Shown here piece by piece: positions 1-11,892 of a DNA stretch of 37,978 bases (the stretch's first letter is position 1; each line of letters opens with the position of its first letter). The position numbers and the translations under genes were made by a program. The notes below the pieces were generated by a model. That model was not told the DNA's origin. It did not search any database and saw nothing but the letters and a program-made list of their open reading frames with translations. Origin of the DNA: a bacterium (GTDB taxonomy: Bacteria > Bacillota_I > Bacilli_A > RF39 > UBA660); contig JAQXHG010000030.1 in NCBI GenBank assembly GCA_029007115.1, positions 1-37,978 of the forward strand. The letters are read 5' to 3'.

Positions 1-3000
1 ATATCTAAATAACATACCTACACTTCTTGTTGGATTTCCACCATTAGTAAACTCTAATACTATATCTTTTCCATGTATATAACCATTTTCTATTGTTCCA
101 TAGTTATAACGAGAAATAATTCCTGAATCAGAATAATAATACACATCTGTTTCTAAATTAACAACAAAATTTTTAATTATACCAGTTACTGCATTTGTAT
201 TAACAAGCGCAGAAGTATATAATTGCGCAGTATTTTTATTATGTGTATCTTTAATGTTAATCATTACATTTTCTATTGTTCCATAATTATCACCAAACAC
301 ACCACTTAAACTATTGTTTATGCTTTTATTATTCATATTAAATTCTAATACTAAATTTTTTATAATTGCATCTTTTTCTATTCTATTAATTCTTCTAAAT
401 TGAGTTAATGGAGTATCATCAGTAGAATTTGATGAATAAACAATCATTTTATATCCCTGAAAATCAATCATACCATGAAAATACCTATATCCCCAACCAA
501 GTCTTTGATCTAAATAATCTGTAAAATCTATATCATTTAAAACAATATACTTTCCATATGGTTGAATATATCTCCAATCATTAGGACTTGAAATTGAGTA
601 AGTCTCATCATCCGTCGTTATTTCAAATGTACTTAAAGTATAATATCTATCTCTAATTTTAATTCTAAGAGCTATTAAATAATTTTTATTTTCTTCTAAT
701 GAAATTTTCTTAATAACATCATTTAAAATATTATTGTTTACTAAATCTTTATATTCCTGATTTAATAATTCATTACCATTTTCATCATATATAGTTATAA
801 AATAATTATCATCAGAAATTTCATCTCTACTATCAGTTAGATTAATTTTTACTTTTGTTTCAAGTTCATATGTAAATTCAGGATTACTAGATAAATTATT
901 ATTACTATATTTATAAACCCTTAAATTATTTATATCTTCTGGTTTTAATTCAGCTTGTCCATTTTGATATCTAAAAAATATTTTTATATATCTATCTTCC
1001 TGTACATAAAATGTTGCGCCTGTTCCATAATAACCCCAACCTTTTTCTACTTGGCCATTTGGTTTATATATATATATATAAAATTGATATGTACTTGGAT
1101 TATCAAAATCTATACTATAATAGTGTCCACCTTCTAAAGCAATTGTATCACTAGTTCTAACATAGAAATTATTATTACTATCATTTTTAGTTCCATTAGA
1201 ATTATAATATCCTTTTTCTAATTGAATATTGCTAGTATCTACATATGTTTTATCATATTGAACATGAATATCTAAATCTCTTATTTCAAATTCAGTAAGT
1301 TCACTATTACCTCCATTAATATAAAATCCAGCCGAATCATTTAAATTTTTACCATATGACATAGTACTATAATGGTTAAACCACTTACTATCTGTATATG
1401 ATAGCGCACCTACTTTAAATGTATAACTAAATTCAGTCCATGTATCAGTGTTTACACCTACTACTTCTTTAGAATAACCATTTGAACTCGTACCAGGAAT
1501 ATATTGAGTAAAATATAATTTATAATTATTTGAATTATTTATTGTTTTTGCTTTAAATGATATTGTAACAATTTGACCATGATATTCAGATAAATCATAA
1601 GTATATGCTGCACCTCCAGATTTTGAATATATATGTAAATCGCCATCTTCATCTATAGTTTTTGGAATATTATAATATTGTTCAGTTTGAATCCACTTAA
1701 CTTCAGATTTTACATCAGCCAAATTACTTCCTGTTGGCTCTCTTAATGATGATACTAATTCTATTTTTCCACTTATGCCCTCATCTGTATAAACTCTATA
1801 TGTTGAGATTAAATACTTATATTTAAAATTCTCATTTAAAGTTGTTTCATTATACTCATCTGCATAAAAATTAACGGTATAAAATTCATTAACATTTAAA
1901 TTATTATATGTAATTCTACTTACTTCATCTTTATTAACTGTTTTAATATCTAATATATTATTATCTTTGTCCCTTAGTTCAACCCTAATATAGTCAGATA
2001 TTATAGCTTCATCAGGATCTATAACATTAAGATCAAAATCTAACATTGTTTCTGTAGTAAAACTATTTGTTACATTTATTTTTGCTGGTGTTTTATTAGT
2101 TATAAAATCTAATATATTATAAACGCAATCAAGTACATATGTCTCTTCCCCTTGCTTTATAGTTGTTTTAATAACTAAATTATATTTTGTATTTGATTTT
2201 AAATTTTTAAATTTTGCCACTAATTCTTCTTTATTTTTAAATTTTTCAATATCCTCGCCTGTATACTCTATTTTTTCTACTAAAGCATTATTAGATGCAT
2301 CATATGCAGAAACCGATATGTCAGATATTAATCTAAGTAATATTGCATCTGTCTTTCTAATGTTAACTGAAAAAATATATTCAGCACTATTATAAGTCAT
2401 TTCGTTATTTTTAATATTAATATTCGCATAACCCAAACTTGCAATAGGTTTTGTAGTAAATTCCATAGAAGATAATACATAATCATTATGAAGACCTTGA
2501 CCATCATCAATATCCAAATCTGCACTAATCGTTATATTAAATAATTGATCTGGGCTAAGACCAGATAATATTAAAGAATTTCCATCTACTTTTCCTTGAC
2601 TCAATATTTTGCCACTTGTATTTGTAAGTGTATATTTATAATCTGTTAAGTCAATATTATCTTCATTTCTTAAATTAATTCCTATCTCAACATTATCTAC
2701 TTTGTTTGTTTTAACTCTAAGAGTAACTGTAGGTGCTCTTTTACTTGTTCTTGTTTGACCTGTATTTTTAATCGATCTAATCTCATTACCTACTCTATCA
2801 AAGAAAGTAAATTTATAATCTATTATTTGTGATGATTTTAAACTCTCAGAAGTTGAAACCTTTGTTTCTATTCCGTTAATTATTTTTGTTACATCAGAAG
2901 CCCCTAAATAATAATTAGTATCTCCAATTGAAAGAGCTATTTTATTAACACCCATAATTGCTTCACTAGTTAAATCACTAATAACTTTTACATCATTAAT

Positions 3001-4347
3001 TTCAATTTTTTTAGGATAAACAAGTCCATTTTCAAATGATAATTCTATTGGATCTAATGTAGTTAATTCTTTTGTTTTTACTGTTTTTACAAAAAATGTT
3101 ACTATTTTTTTAGTTTCCATATCCTCATCTAAGTAAGTATATTTTCCAACAATTGTAAACTCAGTAGATGGTATTAAACCACTAATAGTCATATCTCCAC
3201 TTGAATAAAATGTTCTATTAAGATATATTCTACCACCACTATATAATGTAAATGTAGGTGCTTTTACAATAACACCTGCGGGATCAGTAATAGTAATATT
3301 ATTCTTCATAGAATATACATTTACTGTAAAACTTCCAATGTTAACAGATGGTTTAACATAAACAAATTCTGGTTTATTTGAATCAGATGGCTTATTTGGA
3401 ATATCCGGATTTAGATCTGGTTTCTCTTCCTCATTTTCACCTGGTTTTATTTCTTCCCCAGGATCTGGTATAGGATCTGGAGTAATATAGATTGTTCCAA
3501 TTCCTTCTAAAAAGCTCTCATAATTATATTCATATTCTTCTTTCCCGCCATCATAATAAAATGTAAGAATACTCTCATAATCTATATCATTAATAGTTTT
3601 ATATTTAAATGAATTATTATCTCTTTCATAGTAACTAATAGAATCTTGTTCAAAATATATAAAACTATTAATAGGAATACTATATTCATGTAGAGTAGTT
3701 TTTATTTTTAAATCATAAAGATTAATATTAACACCATCTTTATATGACATTAATAAATAATTTTCTTTATCTATTTGAATATATTCAGTAACATCATATG
3801 CTTTTCCATATGTTAATACAAGTCCATTATAACCTATTATTCTTTCAAAATTATTATTTATTAAGTTAACATTTTCATTATAATTAACTATAGTTAATCC
3901 ATTGTTTATAAAAAGTGGATAAGTTAAATTAATTGTTTTCTTTTTATCATTTTCAATTGTATAATTAAATGATGTTTTATAAATAGTTTCATTTTCTTTT
4001 ACTGATAATGTATTTATAGTACTAATTTCATCTTTCTTTTTACTACCAAGTAATAAAGTACGATTATCATTAGTTAAGAAAAAACCATCATTATCTATCA
4101 TAATTACTTTTTCATAATTGTTAAATAAATAATAAAACACACCAAAAAGTATTAATAATATTACTATTATTATTAATGGAAAAGAGGCAGATAAAAACGT
4201 ATTTTCAATTTTATCAGATTTTACTTCTTCTTTTTCTATTACTCTTCTAGTAGGCATCCTATTTGGAGCTTTAAACTTTTGTCTTCTAGTTTTTGCAATA
4301 GAAATAGAAGTAGAAGCATCTTTTTTTTCTTCTTCCTTTTTCTTCAT
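1..4347 (-). CDS. Giant single-span surface protein with FN3-like and GLUG-like repeats, C-terminus outside window
   Basis: The reading frame is open from an ATG at 4347 to the left edge (1449 codons, no stop), so the C-terminus is missing. It starts after a good site (AGGAAGGTC). Order of parts: about 55 basic, charged cytoplasmic residues; one membrane helix near 57-78 (ending LLILFGVFYYLF); a membrane-proximal beta-rich domain to about 280; a Pro/Glu-rich linker near 285-325; then several fibronectin-III-like units with motifs such as GLIPSTEFTIVGKY and GLSPDQLFNITISADL. A jelly-roll, carbohydrate-binding-like segment lies at about window 1370-1690. At window 60-310 there are GLUG-like repeats (DNYGTIENVMI, YNYGTIENGYI), probably a beta helix. 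There is no sortase motif in view. Role as a long surface or adhesive protein is inferred; its link to the ATPase operon rests on adjacency and on the shared proximal domain. Confidence 0.85.
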   Translation of the reverse strand, partial: MKKKEEEKKDASTSISIAKTRRQKFKAPNRMPTRRVIEKEEVKSDKIENTFLSASFPLIIIVILLILFGVFYYLFNNYEKVIMIDNDGFFLTNDNRTLLLGSKKKDEISTINTLSVKENETIYKTSFNYTIENDKKKTINLTYPLFINNGLTIVNYNENVNLINNNFERIIGYNGLVLTYGKAYDVTEYIQIDKENYLLMSYKDGVNINLYDLKIKTTLHEYSIPINSFIYFEQDSISYYERDNNSFKYKTINDIDYESILTFYYDGGKEEYEYNYESFLEGIGTIYITPDPIPDPGEEIKPGENEEEKPDLNPDIPNKPSDSNKPEFVYVKPSVNIGSFTVNVYSMKNNITITDPAGVIVKAPTFTLYSGGRIYLNRTFYSSGDMTISGLIPSTEFTIVGKYTYLDEDMETKKIVTFFVKTVKTKELTTLDPIELSFENGLVYPKKIEINDVKVISDLTSEAIMGVNKIALSIGDTNYYLGASDVTKIINGIETKVSTSESLKSSQIIDYKFTFFDRVGNEIRSIKNTGQTRTSKRAPTVTLRVKTNKVDNVEIGINLRNEDNIDLTDYKYTLTNTSGKILSQGKVDGNSLILSGLSPDQLFNITISADLDIDDGQGLHNDYVLSSMEFTTKPIASLGYANINIKNNEMTYNSAEYIFSVNIRKTDAILLRLISDISVSAYDASNNALVEKIEYTGEDIEKFKNKEELVAKFKNLKSNTKYNLVIKTTIKQGEETYVLDCVYNILDFITNKTPAKINVTNSFTTETMLDFDLNVIDPDEAIISDYIRVELRDKDNNILDIKTVNKDEVSRITYNNLNVNEFYTVNFYADEYNETTLNENFKYKYLISTYRVYTDEGISGKIELVSSLREPTGSNLADVKSEVKWIQTEQYYNIPKTIDEDGDLHIYSKSGGAAYTYDLSEYHGQIVTISFKAKTINNSNNYKLYFTQYIPGTSSNGYSKEVVGVNTDTWTEFSYTFKVGALSYTDSKWFNHYSTMSYGKNLNDSAGFYINGGNSELTEFEIRDLDIHVQYDKTYVDTSNIQLEKGYYNSNGTKNDSNNNFYVRTSDTIALEGGHYYSIDFDNPSTYQFYIYIYKPNGQVEKGWGYYGTGATFYVQEDRYIKIFFRYQNGQAELKPEDINNLRVYKYSNNNLSSNPEFTYELETKVKINLTDSRDEISDDNYFITIYDENGNELLNQEYKDLVNNNILNDVIKKISLEENKNYLIALRIKIRDRYYTLSTFEITTDDETYSISSPNDWRYIQPYGKYIVLNDIDFTDYLDQRLGWGYRYFHGMIDFQGYKMIVYSSNSTDDTPLTQFRRINRIEKDAIIKNLVLEFNMNNKSINNSLSGVFGDNYGTIENVMINIKDTHNKNTAQLYTSALVNTNAVTGIIKNFVVNLETDVYYYSDSGIISRYNYGTIENGYIHGKDIVLEFTNGGNPTRSVGMLFRY

Positions 4348-4373
4348 AATGACCTTCCTACCATCACATAATA

Positions 4374-4382
4374 ATTATACCA
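4374..4382 (-). promoter_or_regulatory. Extended -10 promoter for the giant surface protein gene
   Basis: On the minus strand the sequence reads TGG TATAAT, an extended -10, 27 bases upstream of the ATG at 4347, with the ribosome site between. I see no clear -35. It suggests the giant gene can be transcribed apart from the ATPase operon, although read-through is also possible because no terminator separates it from the gene at 4418. Confidence 0.55.
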
Positions 4383-4417
4383 AAATCATCATTAAAAAGA
4401 TAGGTTTTTAGATGTTT

Positions 4418-5254
4418 TTATTTATCCTCATATAGAGGCAAATTATCTATATTTTTAATAAGTAATCTACTATCATCTTTATACATAAGAACATCCGTAC
4501 TTAAATTAATAGAATAATTACCAATTGTTGCAATTACATCATTATTATGTTCATCTATTATAGTATACTTATCATTAGTTTTATCATATATTTCAATTTG
4601 ACCTTTATAATTAACAATAACATAAGATAAAGCATCTAAATCATACTTTTTTCCGTCTACTACAACACTAGTATCATAAATGAAGAAATATAAATTATCT
4701 CCATCATATAAGAAAGATTCTTCTAAATAAACTTTTTTATCATATTTATTAACTAAATATGCCATATCTTGATTTGTATCATTTTCACATATTATTTTAC
4801 TAAAATAATTAATTCTATAACTTTGATTCTTAATTCTTGGTATAATTAAAGACATATTTTTAGCAAAAAAAACTTGATTATCGACTTCACTAAAATATAT
4901 TGGCGCATCCTCTATATTTTCAATCCCAACATCTTGAGATAATTTAATCTCATCATTATTTTTCTTTATTGTAAGTTTTCCTTTATATTCTACTTTAACG
5001 CCTTGAAAATATTGATATAAATTATGATTTTCTTCTGTAGTTAACTGATATTTATTAAGATTTCTATAATATAAGAATATAACTATTGAAACTATCAAAA
5101 GAATGACAGAACAAATAATAGAAACTAATATAATTCTTAATTTCTTTTTATTTTTTCTTTCCTTATTAACTTTTTTTCTTGTATCAAGCAATCTTTTCTT
5201 TAAAGTTTTCTCATCTACAGTATTAATCATATTAATTTCATTATCATTTTGCAT
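4418..5254 (-). CDS. Single-span exported protein at the end of the ATPase operon
   Basis: This 278-residue protein has a basic, probably coiled N-terminal tail (about 1-40, inside the cell), one membrane helix (about 42-65) and an extracellular beta-rich domain of about 210 residues. It starts 11 bases inside the preceding gene behind a strong AAGGAGGAT site, so it belongs to the ATPase operon. Its outer domain resembles the membrane-proximal parts of the proteins starting at 4347, 13417 and 18690: each has a 'D/N-x-K/N-aromatic' strand followed by a strand ending in a G-hydrophobic turn and later an INL-type strand (here IYDTSVVVDGKKYDL and IGNYSINLST). It lacks the FN3 repeats, so it could be the minimal version that sits next to the motor. 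No known family recognised. Confidence 0.8.
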   Translation of the reverse strand: MQNDNEINMINTVDEKTLKKRLLDTRKKVNKERKNKKKLRIILVSIICSVILLIVSIVIFLYYRNLNKYQLTTEENHNLYQYFQGVKVEYKGKLTIKKNNDEIKLSQDVGIENIEDAPIYFSEVDNQVFFAKNMSLIIPRIKNQSYRINYFSKIICENDTNQDMAYLVNKYDKKVYLEESFLYDGDNLYFFIYDTSVVVDGKKYDLDALSYVIVNYKGQIEIYDKTNDKYTIIDEHNNDVIATIGNYSINLSTDVLMYKDDSRLLIKNIDNLPLYEDK

Positions 5255-5759
5255 TTTTTATCCTCCTTCTTGAGTCTCTCAATATTAACTCAGTCTTTCT
5301 CATCGTTATAAATAATCCATAAATAAGTATCATTATCATAAATAAAACACTTAATATTAGTACATTCTTATCATAATATATTTCATTTATATAAATGTAT
5401 ACTAAACTATATAATTTTAAACAAGCAATAGTCACAAAAGCATATAATATATCAAATAAAATAATATGAATATTTAAAGAAATACATAAAGATAAAAATG
5501 TATTAATAACAATTAAATAAACAGCTAAATTATTAAATCCTTTTATATAAAAACTAAAAAATAATATAAAAGATAAATTCAATATGCACGAAGATAATAA
5601 TACTATACTTCTTAAATTTAAATTTAAAAATAATGAATAAAGATTAGTTCTTTTTTTATTATATTTCATTGTAGCAAAAAACAATATTATTGCGATTATT
5701 ACAATAAATACACTCAAGAAAATATAATAAGGATAAATAGAAACTAAACTTTGTATCAT
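5244..5759 (-). CDS. Five-helix membrane protein of the ATPase operon
   Basis: This 171-residue protein is almost entirely membrane helices, at about 10-30, 50-71, 76-98, 99-122 and 132-152, and ends in a basic cytoplasmic tail (RDSRRRIKNAK). It starts 2 bases after the epsilon stop and overlaps the next gene by 11 bases, so it is translationally coupled to the ATPase. It is the only multi-span protein in the operon and could take the place of subunit a, but it is shorter than subunit a (usually about 240 residues) and I do not see the LRLFGN-type arginine helix. An alternative is a membrane scaffold joining the rotor or stator to the neighbouring exported proteins. Function unknown. Confidence 0.8.
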   Translation of the reverse strand: MIQSLVSIYPYYIFLSVFIVIIAIILFFATMKYNKKRTNLYSLFLNLNLRSIVLLSSCILNLSFILFFSFYIKGFNNLAVYLIVINTFLSLCISLNIHIILFDILYAFVTIACLKLYSLVYIYINEIYYDKNVLILSVLFMIMILIYGLFITMRKTELILRDSRRRIKNAK

Positions 5760-5761
5760 TA

Positions 5762-8187
<2,426 letters not shown>

Positions 8188-8210
8188 ATCATCTCTCCTA
8201 TATTTTTATG

Positions 8211-9959
8211 TTATAAAAAATTAAATTCTATTTCATCATCATTCATTAATTCTTCTATTGTATGATCTTCTTTATTTTCTTCATTTGAATCTCCATTACC
8301 ATCAATATTGTTTGTAGGTGGTGTACTTGATACTTTCTGTTCTACCACAGGTACATTTGTAGGTTGATTTACAGGAGTTTCTACTATTTGAGACGGAACT
8401 TGAGGTTGGTTTATAGTAGATTCTTGTATAATAGGGTTACTTGTTTGTTCAACTACTTCACTAGATAATGCTTTAGTGTTAGATGCATCTTGTGATTCAT
8501 TTACCGGTGGAGGAGTAGTTTGTGGTATTGATGATGATGATGGTGGTGTTGATGGCGGATTATTATTTGTACCATCGTCCTCAATTCTTTGAGTTAGTTC
8601 AATATCTTTTAACAATGCATTAACAGCACTTGAATGACCTAAACCTACCACATAACCAAAAGTATCTATTAATTTTTCTTCTGAAAAAGGCGAATATTTT
8701 GGTTGGTTTAATAAATTTAATAATTTTTGTCCTTTAAATATTTTGCCTTGTAACTCTTCTGATAGAGATTCTATATTAACAAGTTGATAAACATCAGATG
8801 TTTCTAAAAACGACAAAAGTTCTCTTCTTACAGTAGAACCAATTTTCTTAACTTCATCAGTTTGTACTGCTCCTCCAAGTCTTGATACACTAAGTCCAAA
8901 ATCAATAGCTGGTTTTTGTCCTTTTTTAAATAGTTTTTCAGATAAAACAATTTGTCCATCTGTTATAGATATAATATTTGTAGATATATAATCTGTTATA
9001 TCTCCAGCTTTAGTCTCAACAATAGGTAATATTGTTATAGAACCACCACATCTGTGTTGGCACCCCTTTTCCAGCATTCTTGAATGTATATAAAATATAT
9101 CTGCAGGATATGCATCTCTTCCTGTATTTTTTTCAGAAATCAAAGCAATTTCACGGCAAGCATCAGCATGCTTTCTAAGATCATCTATACATACAAGAAC
9201 ATCATAACCTTCATTCATATATTCTTGTGCAATTGAAATTGCAACATAAGGGGTTAATTTTAACAAAGGTACTGGATCATCATTAAAAGTAGCTACTATA
9301 TGTGTATAAGAATTTGTTTGTTTCTCAGTAAGTTTTGTATATAGTCTTTTTAAATCCTTTTTTGTTTTACCTATAGCGACATATATACAAATAACATTTT
9401 TGCCTTTTTGATTAACTATTGTATCTAAACATATCTGAGTTTTTCCTGTTTTTTTATCACCAATTATTAATTGTCTTTGTCCTTTACCAATAGGATACAT
9501 TAAATCAATAGCAGCGATACCTGTTTCTAAAGGTCTATTAACTGCACTTCTATCCATAATTGGAATATTAGGTGTCTCAATATTAATCAATTTACTATCA
9601 TTAAATTTTTTTCCAGACATTTTATCATTTCCAAATGGATCAATTACCATACCAATTGAATTTTTAGAAAAACTTACTTGTAATACCTCTCCGCTAGCTG
9701 TGATTGGATCTCCTACTCTAATATTACCATTCATTTTTACTAGTGCGATTACTACCTTATCTTCAGTTATTTTATCAATATATCCAACATTTTCTTCATC
9801 TTTAACATATACTTTTTCAAAAAAGAATACTTCTTCTAAACCTGTAGCTTCAATAATAAAATTATTAATTTTGGTAACTTTTCCAGTATGATATATATTA
9901 TTTTCTTTTATAATATTATCTATTTTCTTATCTATTAAATCATCTACATTGCCATTCAT
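8211..9959 (-). CDS. atpA: F1-type ATPase alpha subunit with long disordered C-terminal tail
   Basis: Residues 1 to about 460 are an F1 alpha subunit: N-terminal crown, P-loop GDKKTGKT (167-174), Walker B VLVCIDD (254-260), the ISITDGQI strand, and SVSRLGG with R360 as the arginine finger that completes the beta active site. The C-terminal helical domain is shorter than normal. It is followed by about 120 residues rich in Pro, Thr, Ser, Gln and Val (461-582), ending in an acidic and hydrophobic segment, EELMNDDEIEFNFL. Typical alpha subunits end near residue 500 and have no such tail. The tail is probably disordered and could tether the head to another part of the machine. The ribosome site (GTGGTGAT) is modest. 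Confidence 0.95.
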   Translation of the reverse strand: MNGNVDDLIDKKIDNIIKENNIYHTGKVTKINNFIIEATGLEEVFFFEKVYVKDEENVGYIDKITEDKVVIALVKMNGNIRVGDPITASGEVLQVSFSKNSIGMVIDPFGNDKMSGKKFNDSKLINIETPNIPIMDRSAVNRPLETGIAAIDLMYPIGKGQRQLIIGDKKTGKTQICLDTIVNQKGKNVICIYVAIGKTKKDLKRLYTKLTEKQTNSYTHIVATFNDDPVPLLKLTPYVAISIAQEYMNEGYDVLVCIDDLRKHADACREIALISEKNTGRDAYPADIFYIHSRMLEKGCQHRCGGSITILPIVETKAGDITDYISTNIISITDGQIVLSEKLFKKGQKPAIDFGLSVSRLGGAVQTDEVKKIGSTVRRELLSFLETSDVYQLVNIESLSEELQGKIFKGQKLLNLLNQPKYSPFSEEKLIDTFGYVVGLGHSSAVNALLKDIELTQRIEDDGTNNNPPSTPPSSSSIPQTTPPPVNESQDASNTKALSSEVVEQTSNPIIQESTINQPQVPSQIVETPVNQPTNVPVVEQKVSSTPPTNNIDGNGDSNEENKEDHTIEELMNDDEIEFNFL

Positions 9960-9982
9960 AGTATCACCACACTTTATCCTTT

Positions 9983-10747
9983 TTATATACTATAGTCGTA
10001 TACGACTCCTTTATATATTATTTTAAATCCCTCTGTTATTTCTTTATCATAAATAGTTTTAATATTTGAATTAATATAATTATAATTTTTATTTTCATCA
10101 CCAACATATATTAATACTTCAGGATTTGATTTCATAATTAAATTATCTAATTTATCTAAGAATTTAATTATATTAAATTTTTTAACATCTAATAAATTAT
10201 TTAATAATTTTTTTTCATTTTTAGTTAATAAGCCATTTACTATAATTTTTTGTTCTTCTGATTGATAAGTCATTATCTTGTATACGCTATTATAATCAAA
10301 ATACGATCTGATTTTCGTATATATATTATAATTTTTATCTTCTCTATATTTTTCTTTTATAAATTTATTTATTATCTCTTCTGCTTTAAAATTAAAACCC
10401 TCTTTTATTTTTTTATAACCTGTTAATATATTACCATCCTCAAAATCTGCTTGATCAGGTAATACTACATCAGTTACTACTATCTCTTCTTTATCTATTT
10501 TCTTTTTCCCAAGTTCATTTATTTCTTCTTCTAGCTTAAAGTATGATTTCTTTCTTTTATCTATAGTATTATTTAAATCATCTATCTTCTTTTCTTTATT
10601 ATCTATTAAAAAATCATATTCTTGTAATTTATCTACAAAAATATTTCTTACAAGAACATTTACTCTTCTAGAAGTAGCAGCAAACAAAATAACTAAAATA
10701 CATAGTAGTATAACTACTACTATAATTGCGATTATTATTTCTGACAT
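9983..10747 (-). CDS. Peripheral-stalk subunit: b-like N-terminus with delta-like C-terminus
   Basis: The 254-residue protein begins with a membrane helix (about 3-24) and a charged coiled coil (about 35-82), as in F0 subunit b. Residues about 95-254 form an extra domain whose end (EITEGFKIIYKGVVYDYSI) resembles the end of the delta subunit ('I-GG-hh-h-h-G--hhD-S'). Usual b is about 165 residues and no separate delta gene exists here, so I infer a b-delta fusion, as known in some actinobacteria. An E-subunit-like C-terminal domain is the other option. It starts 2 bases after the c stop with no clear ribosome site, suggesting coupling to c translation. It would anchor the F1 head to the membrane. 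Confidence 0.75.
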   Translation of the reverse strand: MSEIIIAIIVVVILLCILVILFAATSRRVNVLVRNIFVDKLQEYDFLIDNKEKKIDDLNNTIDKRKKSYFKLEEEINELGKKKIDKEEIVVTDVVLPDQADFEDGNILTGYKKIKEGFNFKAEEIINKFIKEKYREDKNYNIYTKIRSYFDYNSVYKIMTYQSEEQKIIVNGLLTKNEKKLLNNLLDVKKFNIIKFLDKLDNLIMKSNPEVLIYVGDENKNYNYINSNIKTIYDKEITEGFKIIYKGVVYDYSI

Positions 10748-10749
10748 AT

Positions 10750-11007
<258 letters not shown>

Positions 11008-11019
11008 TTATTATTATTG

Positions 11020-11028
11020 ATTATATCA
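11020..11028 (-). promoter_or_regulatory. Extended -10 promoter of the ATPase operon
   Basis: The minus strand reads TGA TATAAT, with the ribosome site and ATG of the c gene about 25 bases further on. The -35 region is weak (TACAAT-like, about 17 bases upstream). A terminator lies directly upstream, so the c gene is the first of its operon. Confidence 0.7.
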
Positions 11029-11061
11029 CATTTTATATTCGATTGTATAGCAATTTCTAAT

Positions 11062-11088
11062 AAAAAGTCATGAATTATTCATGACTTT
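11062..11088 (-). terminator. Terminator between the secreted pseudogene and the ATPase operon
   Basis: An 11-base-pair perfect stem (AAAGTCATGAA with its complement, 3-base loop) is followed on the minus strand by a run of T. It isolates the ATPase operon from upstream transcription. Confidence 0.85.
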
Positions 11089-11134
11089 CTTCTTTTATTT
11101 CATTATTCACTTAATTATTTGCTTCATTATTAAT

Positions 11135-11805
11135 TTAACTATTAGTGTTATTAATAAAATCTTTAGTTTTAGTTTTTTTACTAATAATAATTAAATACAA
11201 TATATTATTATCATCTGCTTGTGCTGATATCTCTATAGTTTCAATATCATTCTTAACACTTAAATTATATGTAGTAATATTTTTATCAAAATTAATATTT
11301 GTATTCGAAACAGATAAACTTTTCAAACTATTATTACTACTTCTACCATCTTCTCTAGTCACTTTAATAGTATATACTTTTACACTTTCATTCTCAGCTT
11401 TTACCTTTATTTCAATATTATTTACTCCATATTGTAAATTTACATCTCTTAAATCATATGTACTAGGATATGATAAACCTATTAAATTATTATCATTATC
11501 TAATAAATTAATACTATTACTAATTAATAAACTATTTTTTTACTATTATTGTTTTTATACTTATATGGAACATAATTTAAATTGTTCTTTTCTTTATCAT
11601 TTAAATTTAAATAATCCTTATAGATAGGATTTAAAACACTTTCATCAATTTCTTTATTATTTTGTAGATTACTTTCTAATTTAAAGTTAATATTATTCTC
11701 ATTTAAAGATTTCTTATTAAATATTTCTAAGTCACTTTTTGCATTTATATTAATTACAAATCCAAAAAATATAAAAAACGCTATAAATAACTTAACACCT
11801 TTCAT
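11135..11805 (-). pseudogene. Frameshifted secreted protein with cadherin-like beta-sandwich repeats
   Basis: Translation should start at the ATG at 11805 behind AAGGAGAG, giving a signal peptide (MKGVKLFIAFFIFFGFVINI, then NAKS). The frame stops at 11524. Just before that stop there is a run of seven A (minus strand, 11535-11541); adding one base opens a frame that continues to 11135 and reads as cadherin-like sandwich repeats (IEIKVKAENESVKVYTIKVT, then LKSLSVSNTNINFDKNITTY). The last repeat is itself shortened and lacks its usual middle. So this is either a decaying gene, a phase-variable gene switched off at the homopolymer, a slippage-decoded gene or a sequencing error. It has its own promoter and terminator and sits between the surface proteins and the ATPase operon. 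Confidence 0.75.
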
Positions 11806-11821
11806 ACTACTCTCCTTATTA

Positions 11822-11850
11822 TTAATATCATTTTTTACATATTTAAACAA
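11822..11850 (-). promoter_or_regulatory. Promoter of the frameshifted secreted gene
   Basis: The minus strand carries TTGTTT, 17 bases, then TATTAA preceded by TGA (extended -10). The 5' leader to the ATG at 11805 is very short and carries AAGGAGAG. Confidence 0.6.
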
Positions 11851-11892
11851 CTATTAAATATATTTCTAATAATAAAAAAGCACATTTTTCTA

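Noticed and set aside
1060-1083. TA dinucleotide tract as a regulatory repeat
   Set aside because: It encodes alternating Tyr-Ile residues in the giant protein and has no other supporting signal.
955-1137. Small hydrophobic plus-strand ORF opposite the giant surface gene
   Set aside because: Lies wholly within a long open coding frame on the other strand and includes a TA-dinucleotide run.
11145-11627. Plus-strand ORF of 160 residues opposite the frameshifted gene
   Set aside because: Low-complexity Leu/Phe/Ser translation typical of the antisense of Asn/Lys-rich coding DNA, with no ribosome site.
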